Assembly: GCA_035532215.1 (NCBI GenBank)
Contig: DATKRK010000025.1
Location: 1 to 14,862 of the forward strand
Reading direction: 5' to 3'
From: JAICIG01 sp035532215
Lineage (GTDB): Bacteria; Planctomycetota; Planctomycetia; Pirellulales; JAICIG01
DNA: 14,862 nucleotides
The translations under genes and the position numbers were made by a program. The notes under the pieces are model-generated. The model had not been told where the DNA came from, searched no databases, and was given only the letters and a program-made list of their open reading frames with translations. Positions within the stretch are counted from its first letter, which is position 1; each line of letters starts with the position of its first letter. Positions 1 through 7,586 of this stretch are shown here, in pieces.

Positions 1-1
1 A

Positions 2-133
2 ACTTTCCAAGAATTCCAAGCGGCCATTGATGGTTGCTTGGCAAAGATTCCCACCGAGCACCGAGAGCAACTGCAATCCCTGATGACCCATAATTTCCAG
101 ACCTTCAACCCGGCCTCATTCTTGGCCGCGTGA
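2..133 (+). CDS. C-terminal fragment of an IS630-family transposase (runs off the left edge)
   Basis: The frame is open from base 2 and ends at TGA 131-133, giving 43 residues. They include FQEFQAAIDGCLAKIP, then HREQLQSLMTHNFQTF, and end in ASFLAA. This is the usual tail of IS630-type DDE transposases: a 'F..F..AI...L..L...H...L.SL.T..FQ.F' helix pair followed by a short hydrophobic end. The catalytic DDE residues would lie upstream, outside the window. The stop lies 18 bases inside the 3' end of the convergent Hsp70 gene, so the two genes overlap tail-to-tail. The element's right terminal repeat must lie beyond 133, within Hsp70 coding sequence or close to it. IS630 elements insert at TA, and TA dinucleotides occur at 136-139, but I cannot fix the boundary. 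The family call comes from recognising the motif; whether the full element is intact cannot be seen. Confidence 0.7.
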   Translation, partial: TFQEFQAAIDGCLAKIPTEHREQLQSLMTHNFQTFNPASFLAA

Positions 134-2071
134 CGTATAAAAGGCGTGCTGGCGGGCTTCGCTCGCCAGGCATTCGGCCCACAGCATCAGGTCGTCGTCG
201 GTCAGGCTGTTGTCGCGCACGAAATCGGTGGCGACCTGCGCATCGTGCCCGACCAGGCTGGCGATGACCTGCAGCCGCCCATTTTCGCCGTAGCAATAGC
301 GGACTTCCACCGGCCAGCCGGCGGGCAAGTTCGGCGGCAGCCCGCGGATGACGCAGGCGCCGACTTCGATACAAGCCTCGGGTAGTTCGCTCTCGCCTTC
401 CAGCACGCAAATGCGGACGTTCGGCTGGTTCGTTTGATAAGTTTTGAAGCGTCGCGAGGCCGCGTGCGGCAACGGGGTGTTTTTGGGAATAATCACCCGG
501 TTCAGCTTGCGGCCGGTGATCGGGTCGACGCCGACCACGCCCAAGCTGTGCGAATTGATGTTGGTGACGGAAAACTGCGTGTGCCCGCCGCCGATGCCCT
601 GCTTTTGCAACAGCAGATCGGCGTATAGCGCCGCGCCGTGCGCTACGGCTTCGTCGGCCGAAACCGTGCAATCGACGGCCCGGCCGGCCAATTCCGTCAG
701 CATTCGGGTGATCATCGGCATGCGCGTCGAACCGCCGACGACGAGCACCTTGTCGATCTCCTTGAACGTCAAGCCGGCTTGCATCACCACGAGTTCGGCG
801 GTGGTGCGAGTTCGCGAAACCAAGGGCGCCGTGGCCGCTTCGAATTCCTCGCGCGTGATTTCGAGCTTGTTGCGCTTTCCCTGGTGGTTGACGTACATCG
901 TCGCCTTGGTGCGCTCCGAGAGCGTTTTCTTGGCCAGTTCGGCCGCCAACCACAGTTCTTGCAGCGTTTCGGGGTCTTTGCGGGGGTCTTCGCCCAATTG
1001 CCGCTGCATTCGCTCGGCGGCGATCTCGATCAGCTTCTCGTCCCAATCCTTGCCGCCCAGGCGGACATCGCCGTCGGTGGCGATGGCTTTGAACGATTGG
1101 CCGCTCATTTCGACGACGGTGACGTCGAACGTGCCGCCGCCCAGATCGTACACGAGCACCCGCACCGTCTGGCCGTCTTTGACCTGGCCCGAGCGGTCGA
1201 GAAACCCCTCTTGGTAACCGTAGACGATCGCCGCGGCGGTCGGCTCATTCAGGATGTCAAGCACTTCCAGCCCGGCCAGCCGCCCGGCATCCATCGTCGC
1301 TCGACGGCGCGTTTCGTCGAAGTAGGCCGGCACGGTAATCACGGCCTTAGTCACCGGCCCCAGTTTGCGCTCGGCGTCGGTTCGCAGACGGCGCAGGACG
1401 TAGCTGGAGATGACTTCGGGCGGCAGCCATTCGCCGTTGATCTTGCGGCAATAGTGTTTGGACCCCATGTCGCGCTTGGCGCAATCGGCCACGCGGTCGG
1501 GTTCGAGGGCCGCCGCCAATACCGCTTCTTTGCCGACCACCGTTCCGTCCTGGTCGAACAGCACCACGCTGGGCGTCAAAATGTCTCCGCTCGAATTCGG
1601 AACGCTCGTCGGACGCCCTTGCTGGTCGAGATAGGCCACCACCGAATACGTCGTTCCCAGGTCGATGCCGATCGCCAAGGCTTTGGCGCCCGGCGGCAAA
1701 GGAATCGGGGCGGAATCGGGGCCGGCCGCCGGCAACCGCAAAGTCTCGCCCTCGGCTGGCGCCGGCGCGCCGAATTCCTGCTTCAGCCGGCCCGGCGCCT
1801 GCTCCCAGCCGGGCTTGAGCGCGACGACGCCTTGCGATGCGTCGAAGACTTCCGGCCGCAGAGCCCGCATGAATTCGTCCCATCGCAACGCGGCGGGATC
1901 GCAGAGGCGCATTTGCAGCGGCGCCATTTGCCATGCAGGAGACGCGACGCGCACGCGATACTGCACGTCGTCGAGAATGCAGTCCGCCGGTTCGCCGGCG
2001 ACTTGCCTGAATGCCTTCTCAATAAACGCCTGCCCGTGCTTCTCCAGTAAAAGATTGAGATTCGCCGTCAT
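116..2071 (-). CDS. Hsp70 (DnaK-like) family chaperone with N-terminal extension and short lid
   Basis: This 651-residue protein carries the Hsp70 ATPase signatures: phosphate-1 loop IGIDLGTTYSVVA (134-146), VITVPAYFDETRRRAT (244-259), connect motif NEPTAAA (275-281), phosphate-2 VYDLGGGTFDVTVVE (307-321) and adenosine motif VLVVGGSTRMP (442-452). A beta-type substrate-binding domain follows (about 500-610; NSHSLGVVG, IIPKNTPLP, RFKTYQTNQPNV). It differs from DnaK in three ways. About 130 residues of unrecognised sequence precede the ATPase. The hydrophobic DVLLL-type linker is replaced by a Gly-rich QGIGGG stretch (about 491-496). Only some 40 residues remain after the beta domain, so the helical lid is essentially missing. 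It is probably an ATP-driven cytoplasmic chaperone specialised for lineage-specific partners. It is transcribed divergently from the J-like membrane protein, a likely partner. Its last codons (tail YTSRGQE) overlap the IS630 transposase gene and may derive from the insertion. ATG 2069-2071 is the start; no strong Shine-Dalgarno is seen. Confidence 0.92.
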   Translation of the reverse strand: MTANLNLLLEKHGQAFIEKAFRQVAGEPADCILDDVQYRVRVASPAWQMAPLQMRLCDPAALRWDEFMRALRPEVFDASQGVVALKPGWEQAPGRLKQEFGAPAPAEGETLRLPAAGPDSAPIPLPPGAKALAIGIDLGTTYSVVAYLDQQGRPTSVPNSSGDILTPSVVLFDQDGTVVGKEAVLAAALEPDRVADCAKRDMGSKHYCRKINGEWLPPEVISSYVLRRLRTDAERKLGPVTKAVITVPAYFDETRRRATMDAGRLAGLEVLDILNEPTAAAIVYGYQEGFLDRSGQVKDGQTVRVLVYDLGGGTFDVTVVEMSGQSFKAIATDGDVRLGGKDWDEKLIEIAAERMQRQLGEDPRKDPETLQELWLAAELAKKTLSERTKATMYVNHQGKRNKLEITREEFEAATAPLVSRTRTTAELVVMQAGLTFKEIDKVLVVGGSTRMPMITRMLTELAGRAVDCTVSADEAVAHGAALYADLLLQKQGIGGGHTQFSVTNINSHSLGVVGVDPITGRKLNRVIIPKNTPLPHAASRRFKTYQTNQPNVRICVLEGESELPEACIEVGACVIRGLPPNLPAGWPVEVRYCYGENGRLQVIASLVGHDAQVATDFVRDNSLTDDDLMLWAECLASEARQHAFYTSRGQE

Positions 2072-2173
2072 CCGTTACACCCCGGTCGTACGCGCAGCGG
2101 TCCCCTTTCCCGGCTCGCCGGCCACCCGGCAGCCGGCTGAGGCGCCTAAGATTACGTGGAACCGCTATAGTTA

Positions 2174-2202
2174 TTGCACCCAAGAAGAATGGTATTTTAT
2201 GT
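2174..2202 (+). promoter_or_regulatory. Possible sigma70-like promoter for the J-like gene
   Basis: TTGCAC (2174-2179) and TTATGT (2197-2202) are separated by 17 bases, in an AT-rich patch that stands out from its GC-rich surroundings. The hexamers match the consensus only partly, and the leader to the J-like gene would be about 220 bases. Treat this as a candidate only. The divergent Hsp70 gene must also be served from the same gap, and I found no convincing minus-strand promoter. Confidence 0.2.
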
Positions 2203-2211
2203 TAAGCCAAG

Positions 2212-2311
2212 GAACTGGCTGCGTAAACAGCATCGTCCGTGCAAGTTATGCGGCGGCATAACGAATACGGGCTCGGGGGGCTTTTGTGCTAGTCGATCGA
2301 TCAGCCAGTTC
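2212..2311. promoter_or_regulatory. Nested inverted repeats in the divergent Hsp70/J-like promoter region
   Basis: The 360-base gap between the divergent genes (2072-2431) contains two symmetric elements. The inner one, 2245-2262, is GTTATGC-GGCG-GCATAAC, a perfect 7-base-arm palindrome. The outer arms are GAACTGGCTG (2212-2221) and its exact complement CAGCCAGTTC (2302-2311), and they bracket it. The position suits an operator shared by both genes, or a cruciform or hairpin. No CIRCE heat-shock element (TTAGCACTC-N9-GAGTGCTAA) is present. The rest of the gap shows GC-rich short palindromes near 2115-2140 and nothing else that I can name. Confidence 0.35.
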
Positions 2312-2431
2312 GTAAGATGACGGAGATTTGCAAAGGGCGGCAGAGCGGGGCTCAATTCCGCGCCCGAATCGCCGCTCGGCCGTGTTCTGCGAAGCTAGGC
2401 GTCATTCACGCTTGGGCAAAAGGCTTCACGC

Positions 2432-4759
2432 ATGTCGGATTTCGACCCTTATCGGAAATGGCTCAGCATCCCTGAGGAATTCCGGCCGCCAACGCACTAC
2501 CAATTGTTGGGCATCTCGGCCGACGAACGCGATTTGGAGGTCATCGACGCAGCCGTGCTGCGCCAAAGCGCTTACGTTCGCAACTTTCAGACGGGCAAAT
2601 ACGGGGCCGACGCCGCCCGGATACTGAACGAAATTGCAGCCGCCAAGCTTTGCATTCTCGATCCCGCCAAACGCGCCGCTTACGATGCCGATTTGAAACG
2701 AAAGGGACAGTACCCCCAGCCGGCCCACGAAACGCCGGTGGCGCCTTTAGCGCCCGAACCACAACCGAGGACGGCACGTCCCGTAGCGCAAGCTGCTCGC
2801 CCGCAGCCGGTTGCGCCAAGCATCGATCTCGATGCATTGGCCGGCCAGGCACGCGTATCCGCGCGCGGGCGTTCCCACGGGCCGCGGGTGCGTCTCACTT
2901 CCCGGCCTAAGCAAACCGCGATTCCGCCAGCGATGTGGCTCATTCCCCTGGGGATCGTCGGCTTGCTGGTCGTAGCGATCCTCGTGATGTCGCTCGCCAA
3001 AAAGACGGATTCGGGGGCGGAAGGCCAACCGTCCGAGGTCGCCGAGGGCGGCAACGCAGCGCTGCCCGACGAAGGCGCTGGTTCTTCCCCAGAACGCGGC
3101 GGGCCAACCGCGACCTCCGCCAGCGCCGCGCCGAACGAAGTTTTCGTGCCGGGCGGCGTCGCCCCCGGCGCTTTCCCGGGCAGTGACCGGCCGGGGGGAG
3201 CGAGCATGGCCGGCGCTTCACGGTTTCAGCCTGCGACCGCGGCTGGCGGGCTTCCCGTGGCCGCGCCAAGCGATCTCGTCGAGAGCGAGGCCGACTCAGG
3301 CGCCCCGTCCGTTTTCCCCGGCGAAATGGACGGCGGGGAGCCGACGGTTTCGATTCCCTTGCCGCCGAGCGACCCGTTGATCGTGTTCGCCGCGCCGCCG
3401 AGCTCCTTGGTCGCCGTCGGGCAGACCGTCTACGATGCCAAGACGGGCGCCGTGGCAGGCAAGACGGGCGCGTATCAGGCGATTGCTCGCGACGCGCTGC
3501 GCGCGTTGAGTTCCGACGGAAAGTATTACGCAGCCGCGAAAGAAACCGGCGCCTCGGGCATCGAGGTCCGATCGTGCGAGACGGGCGAGTTTCTGTTCAC
3601 GCTGAATCTCGACCGCTCGTTTCTCAAACTCAAGCTGTTAGCGTTCGGCGAACCGGGGCAACTCGTCAGCGCCGCAAGTTTCGGCCGCGACCATCGCGTG
3701 CAGATCTGGGATCTCAGCGACGGCACGCTCATCAAAGAGTTCTCGATCGCGGAATTCGACCGACGCCAGGCTGCATTGAGCGATAATGCGTCGTCCCTGG
3801 CCGTCGCCACGCCCGACGAAGGAATTGTCGTCTACGATCTGCGGCACAGTCGCAACCAGCAGCCGGGCGAGCAGTTGGTGCAAATACCGATTCTGCCCGG
3901 TGCGGGCGGCGCGGCCACCGTCGATGGCCTGTGTTTTTCGCCCGCAGGCGACGAACTGTTGGCCGTCGTCGACGGCGGCGCGAGAATCTTGTGCTGGAAC
4001 GAACGCGGGGAACTCGTGTTCGAGCACGTTTCGGGCGTCGACATGCGCGCCGTCTGGACCGGCGCCTGCGTCTATCAAGGCCCCGCCATCGAATGGCGCC
4101 CGCAGGGTCGCGGCTGGCTGTTGGGCGGCCATTTCTTTTTCGATCGCGCTTTGCGGCGCGTGACTTGGATGCTTCAGACCGAGCGCGACGAAGAGGCCCG
4201 CATGCGCTTCTTGGACGCCGATCGTCTGCTCTTGTTGCGAGGTCGGGGGCACGAACGCAAGCTGGCGGATATCGCCCTCCCCTGGGAAAAAATCGATACC
4301 GCGCTGCGCGTCATCGACAGCGACCAACCGCGGTATCTCGGACCGGGGGAATCCGTCAGCGTCCAGGTGCGGGTCGGCCGCGTCCTGCCCGGAACCACGG
4401 AAGAGGACGTGCGCACGGCAATCGAGTATATCGTCGGCAAACGGCTCGAAGCGGAGAGGATTTCCATGGCTCCGAAACGGCCGACGCAATTGGTGGTCAA
4501 TTACTTCGAAGAGCAGAAGCGCGGGACCGGCGCCGGCAAGTCGCCGACGAACCAATGCGATTTGAAACTCGAATTAATCATCAATGGCAAACGCGACGTG
4601 TTCACCGCCAACGTCATCGCCGATGCCGAAGGCGAAGGGGCGAAGATGCGCGAGTATCTCTACTGGCGTCTGGCTAATCGCCTGCGCCAGACGCCGCTTC
4701 CTTACTTCATTCCCAAGAGCGTCCAGCTCACGAGTCTGCCGGCGATCATTCGGCCGTGA
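2432..4759 (+). CDS. J-like domain, transmembrane, WD40-like protein
   Basis: This 775-residue protein opens with a DnaJ-like module of the planctomycete type (about 5-90: DPYRKWLSIPEEF, PTHYQLLGIS, ILNEIAAAKLCILDPAKRAAYD). The HPD tripeptide that stimulates Hsp70 in classical J proteins is absent; VRN stands in that region. A Pro/Ala-rich cytoplasmic linker leads to one membrane helix (about 167-189, MWLIPLGIVGLLVVAILVMSL). A low-complexity Gly/Pro/Ser/Ala stretch follows (about 190-315), then a WD40/beta-propeller-like region (about 320-610) with blades such as HRVQIWDLSDGTLIKEF (421-437), GIVVYDLRH and RILCWNERGELVFEH. The last 140 residues (from about 636) form an unrecognised alpha/beta domain. 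The inferred topology is J domain inside and propeller outside the cytoplasmic membrane. The start is supported by AAAAGG at 2418-2423, 8 bases before the ATG. The divergent Hsp70 next door suggests a functional pair, although without HPD the J domain may be a docking module only. Confidence 0.85.
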   Translation: MSDFDPYRKWLSIPEEFRPPTHYQLLGISADERDLEVIDAAVLRQSAYVRNFQTGKYGADAARILNEIAAAKLCILDPAKRAAYDADLKRKGQYPQPAHETPVAPLAPEPQPRTARPVAQAARPQPVAPSIDLDALAGQARVSARGRSHGPRVRLTSRPKQTAIPPAMWLIPLGIVGLLVVAILVMSLAKKTDSGAEGQPSEVAEGGNAALPDEGAGSSPERGGPTATSASAAPNEVFVPGGVAPGAFPGSDRPGGASMAGASRFQPATAAGGLPVAAPSDLVESEADSGAPSVFPGEMDGGEPTVSIPLPPSDPLIVFAAPPSSLVAVGQTVYDAKTGAVAGKTGAYQAIARDALRALSSDGKYYAAAKETGASGIEVRSCETGEFLFTLNLDRSFLKLKLLAFGEPGQLVSAASFGRDHRVQIWDLSDGTLIKEFSIAEFDRRQAALSDNASSLAVATPDEGIVVYDLRHSRNQQPGEQLVQIPILPGAGGAATVDGLCFSPAGDELLAVVDGGARILCWNERGELVFEHVSGVDMRAVWTGACVYQGPAIEWRPQGRGWLLGGHFFFDRALRRVTWMLQTERDEEARMRFLDADRLLLLRGRGHERKLADIALPWEKIDTALRVIDSDQPRYLGPGESVSVQVRVGRVLPGTTEEDVRTAIEYIVGKRLEAERISMAPKRPTQLVVNYFEEQKRGTGAGKSPTNQCDLKLELIINGKRDVFTANVIADAEGEGAKMREYLYWRLANRLRQTPLPYFIPKSVQLTSLPAIIRP

Positions 4760-4802
4760 CGGTTTGCTATCGGGCGCCGCCGTGGAGTTTTGCGCCGCCC
4801 CC

Positions 4803-4896
4803 GCCCGTCATCGGAGAGTGGAGGGACGGGCGCCCTCGCCCGTCATCGGAGAGTGGCCCGTCATCGTGCTCGCCGGGCGAGGGCGCCCGGACCTCC
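4803..4896. repeat. Direct and inverted repeat cluster, possible bidirectional terminator
   Basis: The 143-base gap between two convergent genes is built of repeats. GCCCGTCATCGGAGAGTGG occurs at 4803-4821 and again, exactly, at 4838-4856; its first 11 bases recur at 4856-4866. In addition CGGGCGCCCTCGCCCG (4827-4842) is exactly complementary to 4874-4889. With flanking GGAGG/CCTCC the pairing extends imperfectly over about 4820-4842 and 4873-4896. The transcript can form a very stable GC hairpin in either direction. There is no T-run, so Rho-independent termination of the usual kind is not clear. It may equally be a dispersed palindromic repeat that settled between convergent genes. Confidence 0.7.
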
Positions 4897-4902
4897 ATTC
4901 TA

Positions 4903-5592
4903 TCAAATCGCGTGTCGGAAGCCGCTCAGGCCCAGCGGCTCGCGGACGGCATAGGGCTCGCCATACGCGGTCCCGATGAGCGAGCCCCAATAGGCCGCTT
5001 GGTCGCGCTGGCGATCGATGAATGTGGGCGGTTCGCTCGGACGGCCTTCGATGAATTGGCTGCGGTAACATTCAATCGCGGCGCGCTTCTGCGGCCAGTA
5101 GCGGCTGATGTCGAGAATGAACGCCGGCTGTTGCGGCTGTTTCAAATGGACGCAGTAGTAATAGAAGATGCGTTGCGGGTGGAAGGGCTCGCCCGGCAGG
5201 TCGGTTTTGGTCAGCTTCGACCAGAAACGGGCCGCCTCGATCAACTGGGTGGCGGCCGTATGATCGGGATGGGCGTCGACCCAATAAGGCGCCAGCAGCC
5301 AACGCGGACGCGTCTGGCGGAATACTCCGGCCAGTTTTGCGCGGGCTTCGAGCGTCGCTTCGACGCTGCGGTTCGGCAGCCCCAAATTTTCGCGCCAATC
5401 GATGCCTAAGATTTGCGTGGCGGCCGCCGTTTCCTGGGCCCGCTTTTCGGGCGTTCCGTAGGGCGTCGGCTCGCCGTTGGTCAAATCGAGAATACCGACT
5501 TTCAAGCCATCGGCCTTGCACTTGAGAATCGCTCCGGCCGCGCCAAGTTCGGCGTCGTCCGGATGCGGGGCCACTACTAGCATGTCGAGCAC
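4903..5592 (-). CDS. bshB1: PIG-L family deacetylase, BshB1-like
   Basis: This zinc-dependent N-acetylglucosaminyl-type deacetylase is 229 residues long, close to the usual BshB1 length. The metal/catalytic motif is APHPDDAELG (8-17), and the second metal motif is VDAHPDH (106-112). BshB1-like features follow in order: GILDLTNGEPTPYGTPEKR, ENLGLPNRSV, RIFYYYCVHLKQP and FILDISRYWPQKRAAIECYRSQF. BshB1 removes the acetyl group from GlcNAc-malate during bacillithiol synthesis; related members act on mycothiol precursors or other sugars, so the substrate is inferred. No bshA or bshC homologue is visible in this window. The start is GTG at 5590-5592, supported by GGGAG (5599-5603) six bases upstream; an internal ATG at 5581-5583 would leave a shorter leader to the first strand. 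The gene is convergent with the J-like gene and divergent from the small lipoprotein gene. Confidence 0.85.
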   Translation of the reverse strand: MLDMLVVAPHPDDAELGAAGAILKCKADGLKVGILDLTNGEPTPYGTPEKRAQETAAATQILGIDWRENLGLPNRSVEATLEARAKLAGVFRQTRPRWLLAPYWVDAHPDHTAATQLIEAARFWSKLTKTDLPGEPFHPQRIFYYYCVHLKQPQQPAFILDISRYWPQKRAAIECYRSQFIEGRPSEPPTFIDRQRDQAAYWGSLIGTAYGEPYAVREPLGLSGFRHAI

Positions 5593-5598
5593 GTTGAA

Positions 5599-5603
5599 CT
5601 CCC
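5599..5603 (-). promoter_or_regulatory. Shine-Dalgarno that decides the GTG start of the deacetylase
   Basis: On the minus strand the sequence reads GGGAG-TTCAAC-GTG. The 6-base spacing fits the GTG at 5592 well, and the ATG nine bases further in less well. The 160-base gap to the divergent lipoprotein gene (5593-5752) shows no other clear signal. Confidence 0.55.
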
Positions 5604-5752
5604 ATGTTGGCGTCGATTCGCTACGCTACAGAAAATTCGCCTCCGCGCCCAGCTTGCCCAGAATTCGCCAATCGGCCTGGACACTTGGGCGAGGTTTTGG
5701 CAAACTCTGGCCCCCTTTCCCAATGCGTCTCATGTCAGGGTTTTCATCGACC

Positions 5753-5977
5753 ATGATTGCTCGTCTGAAGCGTTGCTGGTCTCGGTTGGCGATTGCTTGC
5801 GCCGCTGCATTTCTTTTGGTTGCGGCGCAGGGCTGTAAACTCGATCGCTTGCGCGGCGAGGGATTCAAAGGCGAAACCAAGGAGTGGGGCAAGGGCCTGA
5901 GGCCGGAAGGCAGTCCGGAAGATCACGCGGGCTTGAGCGCCAAAGCTCAAGAAATCGAGCGCCATCTGGGCTCCTAG
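5753..5977 (+). CDS. Small putative lipoprotein
   Basis: This predicted 74-residue protein has a basic N terminus (MIARLKRCWSRL), a hydrophobic stretch (12-25) and a cysteine at 28 in the context VAAQGC-K, a weak lipobox. The mature part is short and charged (GEGFKGETKEWGKGLRPEGS) and ends in GLSAKAQEIERHLGS. A tail of the form 'G.S.KA.EIE..LG' is one I recall from many small planctomycete envelope proteins of unknown function. An in-frame ATG at 5723 would add ten residues before the signal sequence. I chose 5753 because it gives a standard signal peptide. The gene is divergent from the deacetylase and 91 bases upstream of the carboxypeptidase, with which it might be co-transcribed. The function is unknown. 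Confidence 0.6.
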   Translation: MIARLKRCWSRLAIACAAAFLLVAAQGCKLDRLRGEGFKGETKEWGKGLRPEGSPEDHAGLSAKAQEIERHLGS

Positions 5978-6068
5978 CATCATTTCGTCTCGGACAGTAC
6001 AAAAGAAACCGGCCAGGACGCGAGTCTTCGGTCGAGTTTCCGAATACTGTCAGCCCCCCTGGCGATCG

Positions 6069-7586
6069 ATGCCCTCCGACTACGAAGCCCTTTATCAACA
6101 AGTTTGTCGCCATGCCCGCGAGATCGGGCTGTTGAGTTCGATTGAATCGCTCTTGGGTTGGGACGAACGCTGCCTGTTGCCCGCGGCCGGGGCCGAGTAT
6201 CGCGCCGAGCAAATGACGCTGCTCTCGGGCCTGATCCACGCCCGGCAAACGGATCCTCGCTTGGGCGGCTGGCTCGATGAGCTGGCGGCCAGCCCGCTGG
6301 CAGCCGATCCGACGAGCGTGAGCGGCGCGACGATCCGTCAACTGCAACGGCAGTACCAGAAAAAGACGAAATTGCCCCAAGCGCTGGTCGAAGAGCTGAC
6401 GCGCACCAGCGTTCTCGGACAACAAGTTTGGCAAACCGCGCGGGCCGACGACAACTTCGCCGCCTTGGCGCCGCTGTTGCAAAAAACGATCGACCTGAAG
6501 CGTCAACAAGCCGACGCGATCGGCTACGCCGAATGCCGCTACGATGCGCTGTTGGACGATTACGAGCAAGGCGAACTGACCTCGACGGTCGCCCGCGTGC
6601 TCGGCCAACTACGCGACGAGTTGACGCCGCTGGTCGCCGCCATTGCTGCCAGCGGCCGGGCGCCCGAGCGCGCGATCCTGCGTCGGCATTACCCCCTCGA
6701 CGCCCAAGAAGCCTTCGGACGTCAAGTTGCTGCGGCGATCGGTTTCGACTTCACGCGCGGCCGGTTGGACGTCACGGCGCATCCGTTCTGCACGGCGCCT
6801 GGCCCCCACGATTGCCGCATCACGACCCGCTACGAGGAAGGTTACTTCAGCGGCGCGCTGTTCGGCACGCTGCACGAAGCGGGACACGGCATTTACGATC
6901 AGGGGCTTCCGGCCGAGCATTTCGGCCTGCCGGCCGGCGAGGCCGTGTCGATGGGCATCCACGAATCGCAATCGCGGCTGTGGGAGAATCTCGTCGGCCG
7001 CAGCCAGGCGTTCTGGCGGCATTTTTACGGCCCCGCGCAGCAAGCCTATCCCGAAGCCTTGGGCGGCGTGTCGTGCGACGATTTTTACTTCGCCATCAAC
7101 GAAGTGCGGCCTTCGCTGATCCGCATCGAATCGGACGAAGCGACTTATAACCTGCACATTCTGATTCGCTTCGAGCTGGAGCAAGCCCTGGTGGAAGGCG
7201 ATCTTCCAGTCGCCGAGTTGCCGGCGGCTTGGAACCAAAAGTATCGCGATTATCTGGGCGTCGAGCCAGCCGACGACCGTGAAGGCGTGCTGCAAGACAT
7301 TCACTGGAGCGCAGGGCTGTTCGGCTATTTTCCCACGTATTCGTTGGGCAACCTCTACGCCGCCCAGTTTTTCGCCCAGGCCGACGAGGACTTGGGCGGG
7401 TTGGCCGATCTATTTGCCCGCGGCGAGTTCGAGCCGCTGCGCGCGTGGCTCGTCGACCGCATTCACCAATTCGGGCAGCGTTACTCGGCCGGCGAACTGG
7501 TCCAACGCGTAACTGGCTCCGCGCTTTCTCACCGAGCCTTGATGAGCCATCTGCGTGGCAAGTTGGGGCCGCTATATAACCTATGA
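6069..7586 (+). CDS. M32 family (Taq-type) metallocarboxypeptidase
   Basis: This 505-residue protein is full length for the family (about 500). The zinc site is HEAGH (269-273), with the catalytic Glu270 and the third ligand Glu299 in GIHESQSRLWENLVGRS. Other M32 hallmarks are DVTAHPF, DCRITTRYEEGYF, RIESDEATYNLHILIRFELEQAL, WNQKYRDYLGV and DIHWSAGLFGYFPTYSLGNLYAAQFF. The enzyme removes C-terminal residues one at a time from peptides in the cytoplasm, with broad specificity but poor activity next to proline in studied members. No signal peptide is present. The ATG at 6069 has no obvious Shine-Dalgarno. All recognised active-site residues are intact and no disruption is seen. Confidence 0.95.
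   Translation: MPSDYEALYQQVCRHAREIGLLSSIESLLGWDERCLLPAAGAEYRAEQMTLLSGLIHARQTDPRLGGWLDELAASPLAADPTSVSGATIRQLQRQYQKKTKLPQALVEELTRTSVLGQQVWQTARADDNFAALAPLLQKTIDLKRQQADAIGYAECRYDALLDDYEQGELTSTVARVLGQLRDELTPLVAAIAASGRAPERAILRRHYPLDAQEAFGRQVAAAIGFDFTRGRLDVTAHPFCTAPGPHDCRITTRYEEGYFSGALFGTLHEAGHGIYDQGLPAEHFGLPAGEAVSMGIHESQSRLWENLVGRSQAFWRHFYGPAQQAYPEALGGVSCDDFYFAINEVRPSLIRIESDEATYNLHILIRFELEQALVEGDLPVAELPAAWNQKYRDYLGVEPADDREGVLQDIHWSAGLFGYFPTYSLGNLYAAQFFAQADEDLGGLADLFARGEFEPLRAWLVDRIHQFGQRYSAGELVQRVTGSALSHRALMSHLRGKLGPLYNL

Noticed and set aside
638..2050. A 470-codon plus-strand ORF opposite the Hsp70 gene
   Set aside because: It is the antisense shadow of a clearly conserved gene in GC-rich DNA; the translation is Arg/His/Gln-rich and matches no family.
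4803..4866. A CRISPR-like array, because a 19-base unit repeats two to three times
   Set aside because: The spacing is irregular (16 bases, then immediate), the third copy is partial, and no cas gene is near.
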